DNA from: Actinomycetota bacterium
GTDB lineage: Bacteria; Actinomycetota; Geothermincolia; Geothermincolales; RBG-13-55-18
NCBI GenBank assembly: GCA_015711955.1
Contig: JACVJK010000018.1
Coordinates: 1 to 33,798 of the forward strand
DNA: 33,798 bases
Direction: 5' to 3'
Each line of letters starts with the position of its first letter. The stretch's first letter is position 1. The notes beneath the pieces are model-generated. The model ran no database searches. It saw only the letters and a program-made list of their open reading frames with translations, and had not been told where the DNA came from. The position numbers and the translations under genes are program-made. This document shows positions 8,214-16,845 of the stretch, piece by piece.

Positions 8214-9917
8214 TTAGAACAGGCCTACCGTCCTTCCGTTCTCGTCGATGTCCACATCCACCGCGGCGGGACGGCTGGGCAATCCGGGCATGGTCATCAT
8301 CTCGCCGCACAGCGGATAGAGGAAGCCCGCTCCCACCGAGGCCCGGATATCCCGAATGGGAAGGCGGAAGCCCTTGGGAGCTCCCTTCAGGTTGGGATCA
8401 TGGGACAGCGAATATTGGGTCTTGGCCATGCAGATGGGGAGCTTGTCGTAGCCCAGTTTGGTGAAGAGCTCTATCTTGCGCTCCGCCTCGGGAGAATAGT
8501 CCACGCCGTCGGCGCCGTAGATCTTGGTGGCGATGGTCTCGATCTTCTGCTTGATGGGCCAATCCAGCTCGTAGAGGAACTTGAAGTTCTTGGGCTGGTT
8601 GCAAGCCTCGACCACCGCCTCGGCGGCCTCGGTTCCTCCCGCGCCGCCCTTGGCCCACACGTCTATGGGCACGCAGGCCACCACGCCCGCCTGCTCGGCG
8701 ATCTTCTTGACCAACTCGATCTCCGCCTCGGTGTCAGTCACCCGGCGGTTGATGGTCACCACCACTGGCACTCCGAAGAGCTTCATGTTCTCGATGTGCT
8801 TGGTGAGGTTCTCGCAACCCTTCTCCAGGGCCGGCATGTTCTCCTTCTTGACCAGCTCCTCGTCGATGGGCTTGCCGGGGCGCACGTCAAAGGCACCACC
8901 GTGCATCTTGAGGGCCCTGATGGTGCAGGTGATGACCACGCAGTCCGGGGTGATGCCCATATAACGGCACTTTATGTTCATCATCTTCTCGGCACCCATG
9001 TCAGCGCCGAAGCCGGACTCGGTCACCACGTAGTCGGCGCACTTGAGGGCCACCAGGTCGGCCACGATGGAGTTGTTGCCGTGGGCGATATTGGCGAAGG
9101 GGCCGGTGTGCATGATGCAAGGCTGGTACTCCAGGGTCTGGATGAGGTTGGGCTTGAGGGCGTCCTTCAAAAGGACCGTCATGGCCCCGGCCGCACCGAG
9201 ATCCTCAGCGGTCACCGGCTGGCCGTCGTAGGTGGTGCCGATGACGATCTTGCCCAGCCTCTGGCGCAGGTCCTTGAGGGAGGTGGCCAGGGCCAGGATG
9301 GCCATCACCTCGGAGGCCACGGTGATGTCAAACCCGGTCTGACGCGGATATCCGTTGGCCCGGCCGCCCAGACCCACCACTATGTCCCGCAGGGCGCGGT
9401 CGCTGATGTCCACCACCCTCCTCCAGGAGACGGAGAGGGGGTCGATGTTCAGCTTGTTGCCCAAGAGGATGTGGGTGTCGATCATGGCCGCCAACAGGTT
9501 GTTGGCCGCCCCCACCGCGTGGATGTCCCCGGTGAAGTGGAGGTTGAGGTCCTCCATGGGGACCACTTGGGAATAGCCTCCTCCCGCGGCACCGCCCTTG
9601 ATGCCGAAAACTGGCCCCAGGGAAGGCTCCCTCAAGGTGAGGCACACGTTCTTGCCTATCTTTCCAAGAGCTTGGGTCAGCCCAATGGAGGTCACGGTCT
9701 TTCCCTCTCCCAGGGGGGTGGGGTTGATGGCGGTAACGTCGATGAGTTTTCCGTTGGGCTTGTCCTTGAGTCTTTCCAAGACCGCCTCGAACTCGATCTT
9801 CGCCTTGTACTTGCCGTAGAGGATGATCTCGTCTTCCTCGAGGCCCATCTTCGCGGCGATCTCGGTGATGGGGAGCATCTTTGCTGCCTGTGCGATTTCA
9901 AGGTCGCTCGGGATCAT
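8214..9917 (-). CDS. fhs: formate-tetrahydrofolate ligase (10-formyl-THF synthetase)
   Basis: 567 residues, slightly longer than the usual 555-560. It joins formate to THF with ATP, entering formate into the methyl branch of the Wood-Ljungdahl pathway. The P-loop TPLGEGKT is at residues 67-74. Other conserved blocks are 'LREPSLGPVFGIKGGAAGGG', 'NLHFTGDIHA' and, near the end, 'MTMPGLPSRPAAVDVDIDENG'. ATG at 9917 follows AAAGGAG. It is the first gene after the operon promoter, ahead of a leader of about 150 bases. No formate dehydrogenase gene is in the window. Confidence 0.97.
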   Translation of the reverse strand: MIPSDLEIAQAAKMLPITEIAAKMGLEEDEIILYGKYKAKIEFEAVLERLKDKPNGKLIDVTAINPTPLGEGKTVTSIGLTQALGKIGKNVCLTLREPSLGPVFGIKGGAAGGGYSQVVPMEDLNLHFTGDIHAVGAANNLLAAMIDTHILLGNKLNIDPLSVSWRRVVDISDRALRDIVVGLGGRANGYPRQTGFDITVASEVMAILALATSLKDLRQRLGKIVIGTTYDGQPVTAEDLGAAGAMTVLLKDALKPNLIQTLEYQPCIMHTGPFANIAHGNNSIVADLVALKCADYVVTESGFGADMGAEKMMNIKCRYMGITPDCVVITCTIRALKMHGGAFDVRPGKPIDEELVKKENMPALEKGCENLTKHIENMKLFGVPVVVTINRRVTDTEAEIELVKKIAEQAGVVACVPIDVWAKGGAGGTEAAEAVVEACNQPKNFKFLYELDWPIKQKIETIATKIYGADGVDYSPEAERKIELFTKLGYDKLPICMAKTQYSLSHDPNLKGAPKGFRLPIRDIRASVGAGFLYPLCGEMMTMPGLPSRPAAVDVDIDENGRTVGLF

Positions 9918-10069
9918 GCTGCATCTCCTTTCCTCGCCTCACGACACCATCCGACCTCTCTTCACCGGTTTTTGGCGTATATTTGACCTTCGCCTTCACC
10001 TCCTCGCATTAGGCTCTTTCCTGTGGAGTCCTCGGGTGGAAATCGGGAATGCGTCCTTTCTCGAACGCC
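9918..10069 (-). promoter_or_regulatory. candidate structured leader of the Wood-Ljungdahl operon
   Basis: About 150 transcribed bases precede fhs if the promoter at 10076-10104 is used. On the RNA strand CGCATT (10053-10048) can pair with AATGCG (10010-10005), and inside it TTTCC (10042-10038) with GGAAA (10021-10017), giving a nested two-stem element. It does not match any riboswitch pattern I know, including the tetrahydrofolate riboswitch. No convincing leader peptide is seen. Confidence 0.3.
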
Positions 10070-10075
10070 GAAAGT

Positions 10076-10104
10076 ATTATATCCACGGGCTATGGGAGTG
10101 GCAA
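10076..10104 (-). promoter_or_regulatory. sigma-70-type promoter of the fhs-acsB operon
   Basis: On the minus strand TTGCCA (10104-10099) and a perfect TATAAT (10081-10076) are separated by exactly 17 bases. This is one base short of full consensus. It is correctly placed and oriented for fhs, with a predicted start near 10069. Confidence 0.7.
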
Positions 10105-10421
10105 GAAAGTCGAGGCTTCGAGGTAAGGATCGAAATCCTTTGCCTTAGGCTCCAGACCTCGCGATCCCTGCCCGCGAACCCTTCGACCCTCCAGGCCCCC
10201 GGCCTCCGCCAGCCACTATGCAGGTCGCGAGCGGGCAAACGTCCCGTGGGAAAGCGCGGGACAAGTTCAGCGCCAGGGCACTCCCAGCGCCTGAAATCAG
10301 GGGCGCTAACGAGGGAGGGTAGATCAATAGCTCGAGCGTCCCCCAGCTTCCCCCACACCGCATCCAAAGACCCGTCCTCTCGGAGCAGAAAATAATGCCT
10401 CGCCGAGGCCCCCACCCTCAT
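10077..10421 (-). CDS. doubtful small protein overlapping the upstream hydrolase gene
   Basis: A 114-residue reading frame whose ATG overlaps the hydrolase stop codon (ATGA), the pattern of coupled genes. Its first 30 or so residues ('MRVGASARHYFLLREDGSLDAVWGK') look protein-like. The rest is rich in Arg, Pro and Trp with no recognisable domain. The last codons and the stop lie inside the -35 and -10 boxes of the fhs promoter. It could be a genuine small gene, a gene whose 3' part has decayed, or chance in high-GC DNA. No function can be suggested. Confidence 0.3.
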   Translation of the reverse strand: MRVGASARHYFLLREDGSLDAVWGKLGDARAIDLPSLVSAPDFRRWECPGAELVPRFPTGRLPARDLHSGWRRPGAWRVEGFAGRDREVWSLRQRISILTSKPRLSCHSHSPWI

Positions 10422-11068
10422 CCTTCCGACCACTCTCGAAAGAGGATTTCCGCCACCTCCCGCTCCCGGCCGAACAGGAAGTGGTCAGCTCCGGGTATGA
10501 ACCGTACCTCTGCCCCCAGCCGATCGGCTAGATCCCCCACCTTCGCCGGGTCGTTGAATTGGTCGCGGTCGCCGCATATGATTATCGCCTCAAAGGGAAA
10601 GGGCGGCTTTTTTCCTTCCAAGAAGTGAAAAAAGTCGAAGCCCACCATGGGAGGGCCTATCAGGGCCACTCTCCGGCAGCGTCCTTTCTCCACCGCCCAT
10701 CTCAGTCCCACCCAGGAACCGAAAGACCATCCCGCCAGGGATAGCTCGGAGAGGTTCATGTCATCCCGTTCAGCGAGGAACCTCCAGGCCCCCTCTATGT
10801 CCTCGTGCTCTTTTATCCCGCCGGTGGAGACTCCCTCGCTCTCCCCCACCCCCCGGAAGTTGAACCGCAGACAGGCCCACCCACCCGAGGAAAGGCGGTC
10901 GGATATGGCCTTGAGCAAAGCCACATGCATGGATCCTCCACCTATGGGATGAGGGTGACACAGGATACAAGGCCTGTAAGGTCCTGCTTGGTCAGGGAGG
11001 GCCAACATTCCCTCCAACCTTATGTGCTCCAAGGAATCGGAGTAAAAGGCAACTTTCTCCTCTTTCAA
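10418..11068 (-). CDS. alpha/beta hydrolase, dienelactone-hydrolase-like
   Basis: 216 residues when started at the TTG at 11068, which has GGGGTGAG upstream. An earlier in-frame start at 11200 would add a low-complexity tail. The catalytic triad can be placed: Ser115 in the nucleophile elbow GWSFG, Asp167 or Asp169 in 'CGDRDQF', and His196 in 'GADHFLFG'. The oxyanion-region motif 'LCHPHPIGGGSMH' near residue 37 is typical of the small cytoplasmic COG2945-type hydrolases, whose substrates are mostly unknown. It points the same way as the Wood-Ljungdahl operon but lies upstream of that operon's promoter, so it is probably transcribed separately. Confidence 0.85.
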   Translation of the reverse strand: MKEEKVAFYSDSLEHIRLEGMLALPDQAGPYRPCILCHPHPIGGGSMHVALLKAISDRLSSGGWACLRFNFRGVGESEGVSTGGIKEHEDIEGAWRFLAERDDMNLSELSLAGWSFGSWVGLRWAVEKGRCRRVALIGPPMVGFDFFHFLEGKKPPFPFEAIIICGDRDQFNDPAKVGDLADRLGAEVRFIPGADHFLFGREREVAEILFREWSEG

Positions 11069-11650
11069 CGCTCGCTCACCCCATCTACTACCACTGCCGT
11101 AATCGCCACCGGATGACGTCGTTTCCAACACGTGTTTCCCCTGAGGTTCGAGGGATATGGGATCCCTTTTGTGAGCATGGGACCCCTTTGAGGCCAGCAT
11201 CCCAATTCAGGAGTGGCCAGCTCTCCTCGCAAAAACCAGCCCTTATTCTAATCCTTGGAGGGCAGCTTTCGCGAACTGAAGCCCTGGGCGGCGGAGGTTT
11301 CGGCGAGGGAAAGCCGGTTGACGATCCTTCTTGCCCCGGCGTCGACGCGGGGGGAGGAGCCGGCTGGCGGTCGAGGGAGGCGCTTCACATCCCTATCCCT
11401 AATACCCTCCCCGAAAGGTGCTACCTTGAGCGGCATGCTACCAGTGAGCCCAGAGGCGGCCTGATTCGGGAACCGGAATCCGCAATCCGCGTGTGAGCGC
11501 CCGTTATGTCCGTTTTCATGTATCCTTATCCGTGGGGTGTCCCTGCCGAGCCGCTTGGGTTAGAACCCGTTCATCCCATCAACCCGCCGAGCGGCTTCGA
11601 CGGGCGGCACGGGGTGTCAGGCGTGAAGGCAATCTTTAGGGGGGATTGCG
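11069..11650. other. 580-base intergenic region between divergent genes
   Basis: It separates the minus-strand hydrolase from the plus-strand FAD oxidoreductase and must hold promoters for both, but I find no convincing -35/-10 pair. Short reading frames exist on both strands without homology-like features. A small GGGTT-AG-AACCC palindrome lies near 11558. Nothing else is supported. Confidence 0.4.
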
Positions 11651-12955
11651 ATGGACGCAGACGTACTGGTCATCGGGGGAGGATACGCTGGGCTTTCAGC
11701 GGGGGCGTTGCTGGCCAACCGAGGGCTGTCGGTGATCCTTTTGGAGAGATCGCCTCACCTGGGGGGCAGGGCGAGTTTCGCCGAAAGGGACGGTTTCCTC
11801 GTGGAATACGGTTTACACGCCAACCGCTTCGCCTCCCAGGGGGCGGCCGCCGAGGTCTTTCGCCGCCTGGGAAGGGAACTGGAGTTCATGCCGGTGGGAG
11901 AGCCGGAACTCTGGTGGGAAGGGCGGTTCCAGCCCTTGCCTAACAGCGTCCCCAAGATCCTCAAAACCCCTCTTCTTCCGCCCCAGGCCAGGGCAGAGGC
12001 GGTGGCGCACCTCTTGAAGCTGGTGGCGCTTCCCGTCCGGAGTCTTTATCCCCGATCCCTCCACGACATCACCGGGGGGTGTCGCCGTAAGGAGGTGCGG
12101 ACCCTCCTTCAAGTGCTTTCGGGCATAGGCATCATCGCCCCTGACCTGAAGAGGTCCTCCGCCGGGGAGTTCGCCGCCTTTCTCAAGAAGGCCCTACGTT
12201 CCCGGGAGAAGGTGGGTTATCCGAAAGGCGGTACCCGCGCCATAATCACGGGCCTCAAAGGAGAGCTGGAGAGGAACGGCGAGGTTCGTACCGGAATTTC
12301 GGTCACCGGTCTCAAGGTTCGAGGGAGTTTGGTCGAGGGAGTGGAGGCGAAAGACAGGGTCTGGTCCGCCAAGGCTGTGGTCTGTGCCATTCCTCTCCGG
12401 GACGTCCCCTCGCTTTTCGGCGAGGGAGACCTTCCTCCCGATTTCGTCCGCAAGTACAAGGCCCTTGAGCCCACGGCAGGGATTATTTTGGACTTGGGCC
12501 TTCGCGGCCGGTTAACGGAGAGGTCGGGGCTCCTGGTCACCGCGGAGCCTGTGACCATGGGCCAATTCACCTCCAACATCGATCCCTCCACCGCCCCTCC
12601 GGGGAAGGCGCTGCTCTCCTGGTTCTATCCCCTCCCCTTCTGGAAGGTCTCGGAAAGAGAGGGTCTGGAGGAAGAGGAAAAGCGGCTGCGAGGGCTGCTG
12701 CAGGAGATATTCCCCGGCCTGTGGGACCTGGTGGAATGGGAGAGATGCATGCATTTGGAGATGGTGGACGGGTTCCTTCCCAGCCCGGAGCAATCCTTGC
12801 CCTACCGTCCCGGCTTCACAGTCCCCACCCTCAAGAACTTCTTCTTGTGCGGCGACGCCACCGCTGCACCCGGCACCGGGGGGGACACCGCCTTCAACTC
12901 TGCCCTGGCGGTGGCCGACTTGGTGGAAGGTTACCTGCGGGGAAAGTCCCATTGA
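11651..12955 (+). CDS. FAD-dependent oxidoreductase, phytoene desaturase (CrtI)-like
   Basis: 434 residues. An N-terminal Rossmann dinucleotide fold shows 'VLVIGGGYAGLSAGALLANRG' from residue 5, followed by 'LLERSPHLGGRAS', the arginine-containing motif of the CrtI/amine oxidase superfamily. The C-terminal FAD motif is 'FFLCGDATAAPGTGGDTAFNSALAVADLV'. Members desaturate or isomerise carotenoids and other lipids, or have unknown substrates; no carotenoid gene lies nearby, so the substrate is open. ATG at 11651 is preceded by AGGGGGG. The isochorismatase-fold gene follows after 66 bases, probably in the same transcript. Confidence 0.88.
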   Translation: MDADVLVIGGGYAGLSAGALLANRGLSVILLERSPHLGGRASFAERDGFLVEYGLHANRFASQGAAAEVFRRLGRELEFMPVGEPELWWEGRFQPLPNSVPKILKTPLLPPQARAEAVAHLLKLVALPVRSLYPRSLHDITGGCRRKEVRTLLQVLSGIGIIAPDLKRSSAGEFAAFLKKALRSREKVGYPKGGTRAIITGLKGELERNGEVRTGISVTGLKVRGSLVEGVEAKDRVWSAKAVVCAIPLRDVPSLFGEGDLPPDFVRKYKALEPTAGIILDLGLRGRLTERSGLLVTAEPVTMGQFTSNIDPSTAPPGKALLSWFYPLPFWKVSEREGLEEEEKRLRGLLQEIFPGLWDLVEWERCMHLEMVDGFLPSPEQSLPYRPGFTVPTLKNFFLCGDATAAPGTGGDTAFNSALAVADLVEGYLRGKSH

Positions 12956-13021
12956 GGGCCGACGCACCGTCACCATGGCCGGCGAGGCCGTCGTCGCAGG
13001 ACGCGAGGAAAGGAGGTAATC

Positions 13022-13579
13022 ATGAGGCGTCATCCGTCCCTGGCCAACGCTGAGGACAGCTTGGTAGTCATCATAGACCCTCAGGAGAAGCTCATGCGCG
13101 CGGTGGAGCGCAGGGAGGAGATTACCCGCAACCTGCGCCTCCTCCTCCGCTTCGCACCTATCTACGGGGTACCTGTGGTACTCACCGAGCACTACCCCCA
13201 GGGTTTGGGTTACACCGTGGATGAGGTGAAGGAAGTCCTTCCCGAGTACCGCCCCATCATCAAGCGCATCTTCAGCTGTTTCGGGGTTGAGGAGTTCGAG
13301 CGGGAACTGGCCGCCTCCGGCAGGAAGAGGCTTCTGGTGGCGGGGATCGAGACCCACATCTGCGTGGCCCAAACGGTTCTGGACGCTCTCCACCGAGGAT
13401 ATGTCGTCCAAGTGCTGGCGGACGCGGTGAGCTCCCGCCGAGAGGGAGACCACCGGCTGGCACTGGAGCGTATGGCCCGGGAGGGCGCGGTGGTCACCAC
13501 CACCGAGGCGGCCATGTACGAGATCGCCGTGCGCGCCGACGACGAGAATTTCCGCCGCCTGCTGGAATTGGTGAAATGA
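13022..13579 (+). CDS. isochorismatase-fold cysteine hydrolase
   Basis: 185 residues, the usual length for this family. The Asp-Lys-Cys triad can be placed: D19 in 'VVIIDPQ', K81 in 'PIIKRIFSCFG', and C114 in 'GIETHICVAQTVLDAL', which also contains the family's cis-peptide region. The form is closest to the YcaC-like group of uncertain substrate, not true isochorismatases of siderophore pathways, and no siderophore genes are near. ATG at 13022 has a strong AAAGGAGG upstream. The association with the FAD oxidoreductase is positional only. Confidence 0.9.
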   Translation: MRRHPSLANAEDSLVVIIDPQEKLMRAVERREEITRNLRLLLRFAPIYGVPVVLTEHYPQGLGYTVDEVKEVLPEYRPIIKRIFSCFGVEEFERELAASGRKRLLVAGIETHICVAQTVLDALHRGYVVQVLADAVSSRREGDHRLALERMAREGAVVTTTEAAMYEIAVRADDENFRRLLELVK

Positions 13580-14047
13580 GATGGGAGCGCCGAAAGCCCG
13601 GGCGTCGAGGCGCAAGGCACTTCTCCCTTTCCTGGTGATGGGCCAGGCGGGCGCGCGAAATAAGGGTATTTTCCCCGCAGTCCCTTTCTCTCGAAAAACC
13701 GCCGGCGACCCGCGGTAAGGCAAATCCGCGCAGCCGCGTGCCGATGTCCCGCGCCCCCATGTGGTCGGCGACCTCGACGGCTAAGTAGAGCTTCAAAAGG
13801 TCGCGGCCTACAGCGTTTGTCCTCGTTTATAATTTTGCGGGTCGAGTGGGGCTGACGCTACTCGGGCCCGTCCCCGGATGACACCCTTCCACCTGAGGGC
13901 CCGGGGTCGGTGCCAGACCGCCTGGGGCACGAGCGCGCCCACGAAGACCGTCAAGAGGGGTCGCCGTCGGCCCGGGAAGGAAGAGAACGGCTCCTTCCAC
14001 CACCGGGGATGAACTGGACACCGATGGAATACCAAGAGGAGCGATCG
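13580..14047 (+). other. 468-base gap with a TATAAT box and hairpin
   Basis: A TATAAT lies at 13828-13833 in a locally AT-rich spot, without a good -35 at 16-19 bases. Just after it CGGG-CGAGT (13838-13847) can pair with ACTCG-CCCG across a 12-base loop. If used, this promoter would give the methyltransferase gene a leader of about 210 bases. The remainder shows nothing I can support. Confidence 0.3.
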
Positions 14048-14830
14048 ATGGAAAAAGAGGTATATACCGGGGATCTGCCCCAAGACAGCTACCCACCCCT
14101 GATGCTCACAGGCGAGAGGACGCTGCCGGGGATAAAGGAGGAAAACTACTGGTTCCAGAGACACCTGGTGGCCTACGAGTTCCTGCTGCCCCTGGCCCGC
14201 GGGAAAAGTGTGCTGGACCTGGGCAGTGGCGAGGGGTACGGCGTGGACCTGCTGGCCCGGGTGGCCGAGGAGGCGGTGGGGGTGGACCTGGCCCCGGAGG
14301 CCATATATCACGCCCGCCGAACTTATGGCAGGGAGAACTTGCGCTTCCTGTACATGGACATCTGTTCCTTGGACCTGGAAGACGAGTCCTTCGACCTGGT
14401 ATGCTCCCTGCAGGTGGTGGAGCACCTCCAACACCCGGAAAGGCTCATGGATGAGGCCAGAAGGGTGCTGAGGAGAGGGGGGCTCTGCGTCATCACCACC
14501 CCCAACCGGCACATCATCTCCCCGGGGAGGGACTCTCCCATCAACCCCTTCCACATCCGCGAGTACGACTTGGAGGAGTTCCGCGCCTTCATGGAGGGAT
14601 TCTTCCCTCGAGTGGAGATCAAGGGGATTTTCCACGCAGGGCGGCTCCGCCTACACGACATCCTAACGCGTCGCAATTTCTCCCAGTTCTGCCTGAACAT
14701 CCCTCCGCTTCTGCAGCGCCTGTTCTACGGGCCCCTCTTCATACCCTCCCTCAACACCCGCTGTTTCCGGGTATCCGAGAGGGGACTGGAGAAGGCCCTG
14801 GACTTCATAGGGATGGGTTGGAAGGATTAA
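14048..14830 (+). CDS. class I SAM-dependent methyltransferase
   Basis: 260 residues from the ATG at 14048, which has AAGAGGAG eight bases upstream; an earlier in-frame start at 13910 would add a basic, non-conserved tail. The SAM-binding motif I is 'VLDLGSGEGYGVDLLA', acidic motif II 'AVGVDLAPEAI', then 'FDLVCSLQVVEHLQHPERLMDEARRVLRRGG' and 'VITTPNRHI'. This layout is the UbiG/Methyltransf_11 type. The C-terminal part has a hydrophobic stretch ('NIPPLLQRLFYGPLFIPSLN'), suggesting membrane contact or a lipid or glycan substrate. It stands between gaps on both sides, so its partners are unclear. Confidence 0.87.
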   Translation: MEKEVYTGDLPQDSYPPLMLTGERTLPGIKEENYWFQRHLVAYEFLLPLARGKSVLDLGSGEGYGVDLLARVAEEAVGVDLAPEAIYHARRTYGRENLRFLYMDICSLDLEDESFDLVCSLQVVEHLQHPERLMDEARRVLRRGGLCVITTPNRHIISPGRDSPINPFHIREYDLEEFRAFMEGFFPRVEIKGIFHAGRLRLHDILTRRNFSQFCLNIPPLLQRLFYGPLFIPSLNTRCFRVSERGLEKALDFIGMGWKD

Positions 14831-15028
14831 GCCACGTCAAGCGGAACGCTTCCTCGTCTTCGTTTCCGGCCGTGTAAAATCGTCAAGTGATGTGCCTCTG
14901 ACAAGGATGACGTCGGCCCACCGCCGACCCGAAGGAATGCTGCTCCTCCCTGAAGGCGCCCTGGGGAAGGCTGCAGCTAAGGGGGCCACTTGCGAGAACT
15001 GCCTGGACGGCGGAAATCCTCGAGAGCG

Positions 15029-16723
15029 ATGGACAAAACGGTGGACTGGAATTCCGAGTCACGCGCCGGAGGCACGGCGCTAGCCGAAAAGGAGGGGTGG
15101 GAACTCGGCAAAGCCTGCGAGGATCCCGTCCCGCCGAAGGCTTGCTTGCTCCTGCACACCCACATGCCCTACGTGCGCTTGAACGGGGACTGGCCCTGCG
15201 GAGAACAGTGGATCCTGGAGGCCTGGGCCGAATGTTACCTGCCCGTATGGGAGCTGGTTCAGGATCTCGCCGAGGGCAAGACCCGGGGCAAACTCGCCCT
15301 TACCCTCACCCCCATCCTCGCCGAGCAACTCCGAGACCCTTATCTCGAGAACCGCTTCCGAGGTTACTTACTGAACCGGATAAGGCAAGCAGAGGAGGAG
15401 GTGGCTCGCCTGACGGGGCTGGGGGAAAGGGAACGCGCTCAGCTTGCCCGCCATTACCGCGATCATCTCCGGGAACTGCTCCGCCGGTTCGAGGAACGCT
15501 TCCGGGGTAGGATGCTTTCTCTCTTGGCGGAGGCGGCCGACTCGGGAAAGGTGGAGGTGCTGGCCAGCGCCGCCACCCATGCCCACCTCCCGGCCTTGAG
15601 GTCGCCGACCCACGCCAAGGCCCAGATAGCGGTAGGGCTGGAGGAGTACCGACGGCTTTTTGGGAGGGAACCGGAGGGTCTCTGGCTGCCGGAATGCGCC
15701 TACTGCCCAGAACTCGACGACGTCCTTTCCCGGTTCTCCCCTCCCTTGGTCTACGTGGTGCTCGACCACTCGGCAGCCCCCGACTCCTCCCGTCCCCGCC
15801 TTCTGGGGAACACCAACCTGGTGGCCCTGCTCCGGGACCGTGAGGCTCACCAGCTGGTGTGGACGGAGACGGGCATACCAAGTCGGGGTCCCTACCGGGA
15901 CTACTGCAAAAGGGATCACCAAGGCCATGGTTTCCAGTACTGGAGGGTCACCTCCCTGGAGACGCCCCTGGACCACAAGGAGGTCTACCGACCCCAGGAA
16001 GCGGTGGAGCAGGCAAAAAATGACGCCCGGGAGTTCGCCCAGCACATAGAACGCCGGCTTAACTCCTTGGGGAAGGGAGAAAGCCCCCGACCAGGGTGCG
16101 TCCTCGAAGGAGACGATCGAGGCCTCCGGTTCTTGCTGGCCGCCTACGACACCGAGCTCATGGGCCATTGGTGGTGGGAGGGTCCCATCTGGTTGCGGGA
16201 GGTACTTTCGCTCATGGAACCGATTCTGGAACTCCCCGCAAGGGTGGCCCGGAGGGCCAATCACGGGGAGCTGGAGACAATAAGCCCTCGGGAGACCACG
16301 TGGGCGCCGGAAGGGGATTTCAGCCCCTGGATAAACCCCAAGACCTCTTCCCTCCTCAAGACCCTCCACCTCCTTCAGAGAAGGTTTCTCCGCTGCCTCC
16401 GAAGCGCTACGGCAAAAAAGGCGCTGGACCCCTTTCTCAGTCACCGGACCCTGGCCCAAGCGGGCAGGGAGCTTCTTCTCCTCCAGTCCAGCGACTGGCC
16501 CTACATGGTCTCTCGGGACTCCGCCGCCGGCTACTCCTTGGAGCGGTTCAAGGCCCACGCCGAGAGGCTCTCCCTCCTCCTGGACCTGCTGGAGAAGGGG
16601 GATGGGAAAGGCCTGAGGGAAACGCTCCCGCGTTTGGAACACCTGGACAACCCCTTTCCATTCTTGCATCCAGGCTTCTGGGAGTCAGAATGGGCTTCCT
16701 CAGGACATGCGGACGCTGAATAG
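15029..16723 (+). CDS. GH57 family glucan enzyme, probable 1,4-alpha-glucan branching enzyme
   Basis: 564 residues from the ATG at 15029. The GH57 motifs occur in order: motif 1 'LLLHTHMPYVRLNG', motif 3 'GLWLPECAY' with nucleophile Glu222, and motif 4 'AAYDTELMGHWWWEGP' with acid/base Asp374. Motif 4 ending in GHWWWEG and the length of about 560 fit GH57 branching enzymes, which transfer alpha-1,4 chains to alpha-1,6 positions; GH57 amylases and 4-alpha-glucanotransferases are the alternatives. No signal peptide is seen, so it is cytoplasmic. The next gene is a GT4 glycosyltransferase, which supports a glycogen-like storage role. GH57 branching enzymes are frequent in thermophiles but not confined to them. 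Confidence 0.9.
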   Translation: MDKTVDWNSESRAGGTALAEKEGWELGKACEDPVPPKACLLLHTHMPYVRLNGDWPCGEQWILEAWAECYLPVWELVQDLAEGKTRGKLALTLTPILAEQLRDPYLENRFRGYLLNRIRQAEEEVARLTGLGERERAQLARHYRDHLRELLRRFEERFRGRMLSLLAEAADSGKVEVLASAATHAHLPALRSPTHAKAQIAVGLEEYRRLFGREPEGLWLPECAYCPELDDVLSRFSPPLVYVVLDHSAAPDSSRPRLLGNTNLVALLRDREAHQLVWTETGIPSRGPYRDYCKRDHQGHGFQYWRVTSLETPLDHKEVYRPQEAVEQAKNDAREFAQHIERRLNSLGKGESPRPGCVLEGDDRGLRFLLAAYDTELMGHWWWEGPIWLREVLSLMEPILELPARVARRANHGELETISPRETTWAPEGDFSPWINPKTSSLLKTLHLLQRRFLRCLRSATAKKALDPFLSHRTLAQAGRELLLLQSSDWPYMVSRDSAAGYSLERFKAHAERLSLLLDLLEKGDGKGLRETLPRLEHLDNPFPFLHPGFWESEWASSGHADAE

Positions 16724-16763
16724 AGCTGGATATAAATTTCATATTTTCCAATAAATCCCATTA

Positions 16764-16792
16764 TTGCCAATCTTTTTTCGGTGGAATAGAAT
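16764..16792 (+). promoter_or_regulatory. sigma-70-type promoter of the GT4 gene
   Basis: TTGCCA (16764-16769) and TAGAAT (16787-16792) are exactly 17 bases apart within the most AT-rich stretch of this part of the window. The predicted start is near 16799, giving a short leader that contains a TCCCC-GC-GGGGA palindrome at 16819-16830. The -35 is identical to that of the fhs operon. Confidence 0.6.
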
Positions 16793-16845
16793 TTTCCATT
16801 GGCCGAGTGGGGATTGGGTCCCCGCGGGGAACTGGGGGTCGTTAA

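Noticed and set aside
8400-9986. Plus-strand open frame of over 500 codons opposite fhs
   Set aside because: Shadow of fhs in high-GC DNA; composition is His/Gly/Val-rich without motifs.
9918-10069. Tetrahydrofolate or cobalamin riboswitch in the fhs leader
   Set aside because: The pairing seen does not match the conserved cores I know for either class.
12512-13723. Minus-strand frame of about 400 codons spanning two plus-strand genes
   Set aside because: It crosses the FAD and isochorismatase genes, both well supported, and shows no domain.
13828-13833. TATAAT before the methyltransferase gene
   Set aside because: No acceptable -35 at 16-19 bases and an unusually long implied leader.
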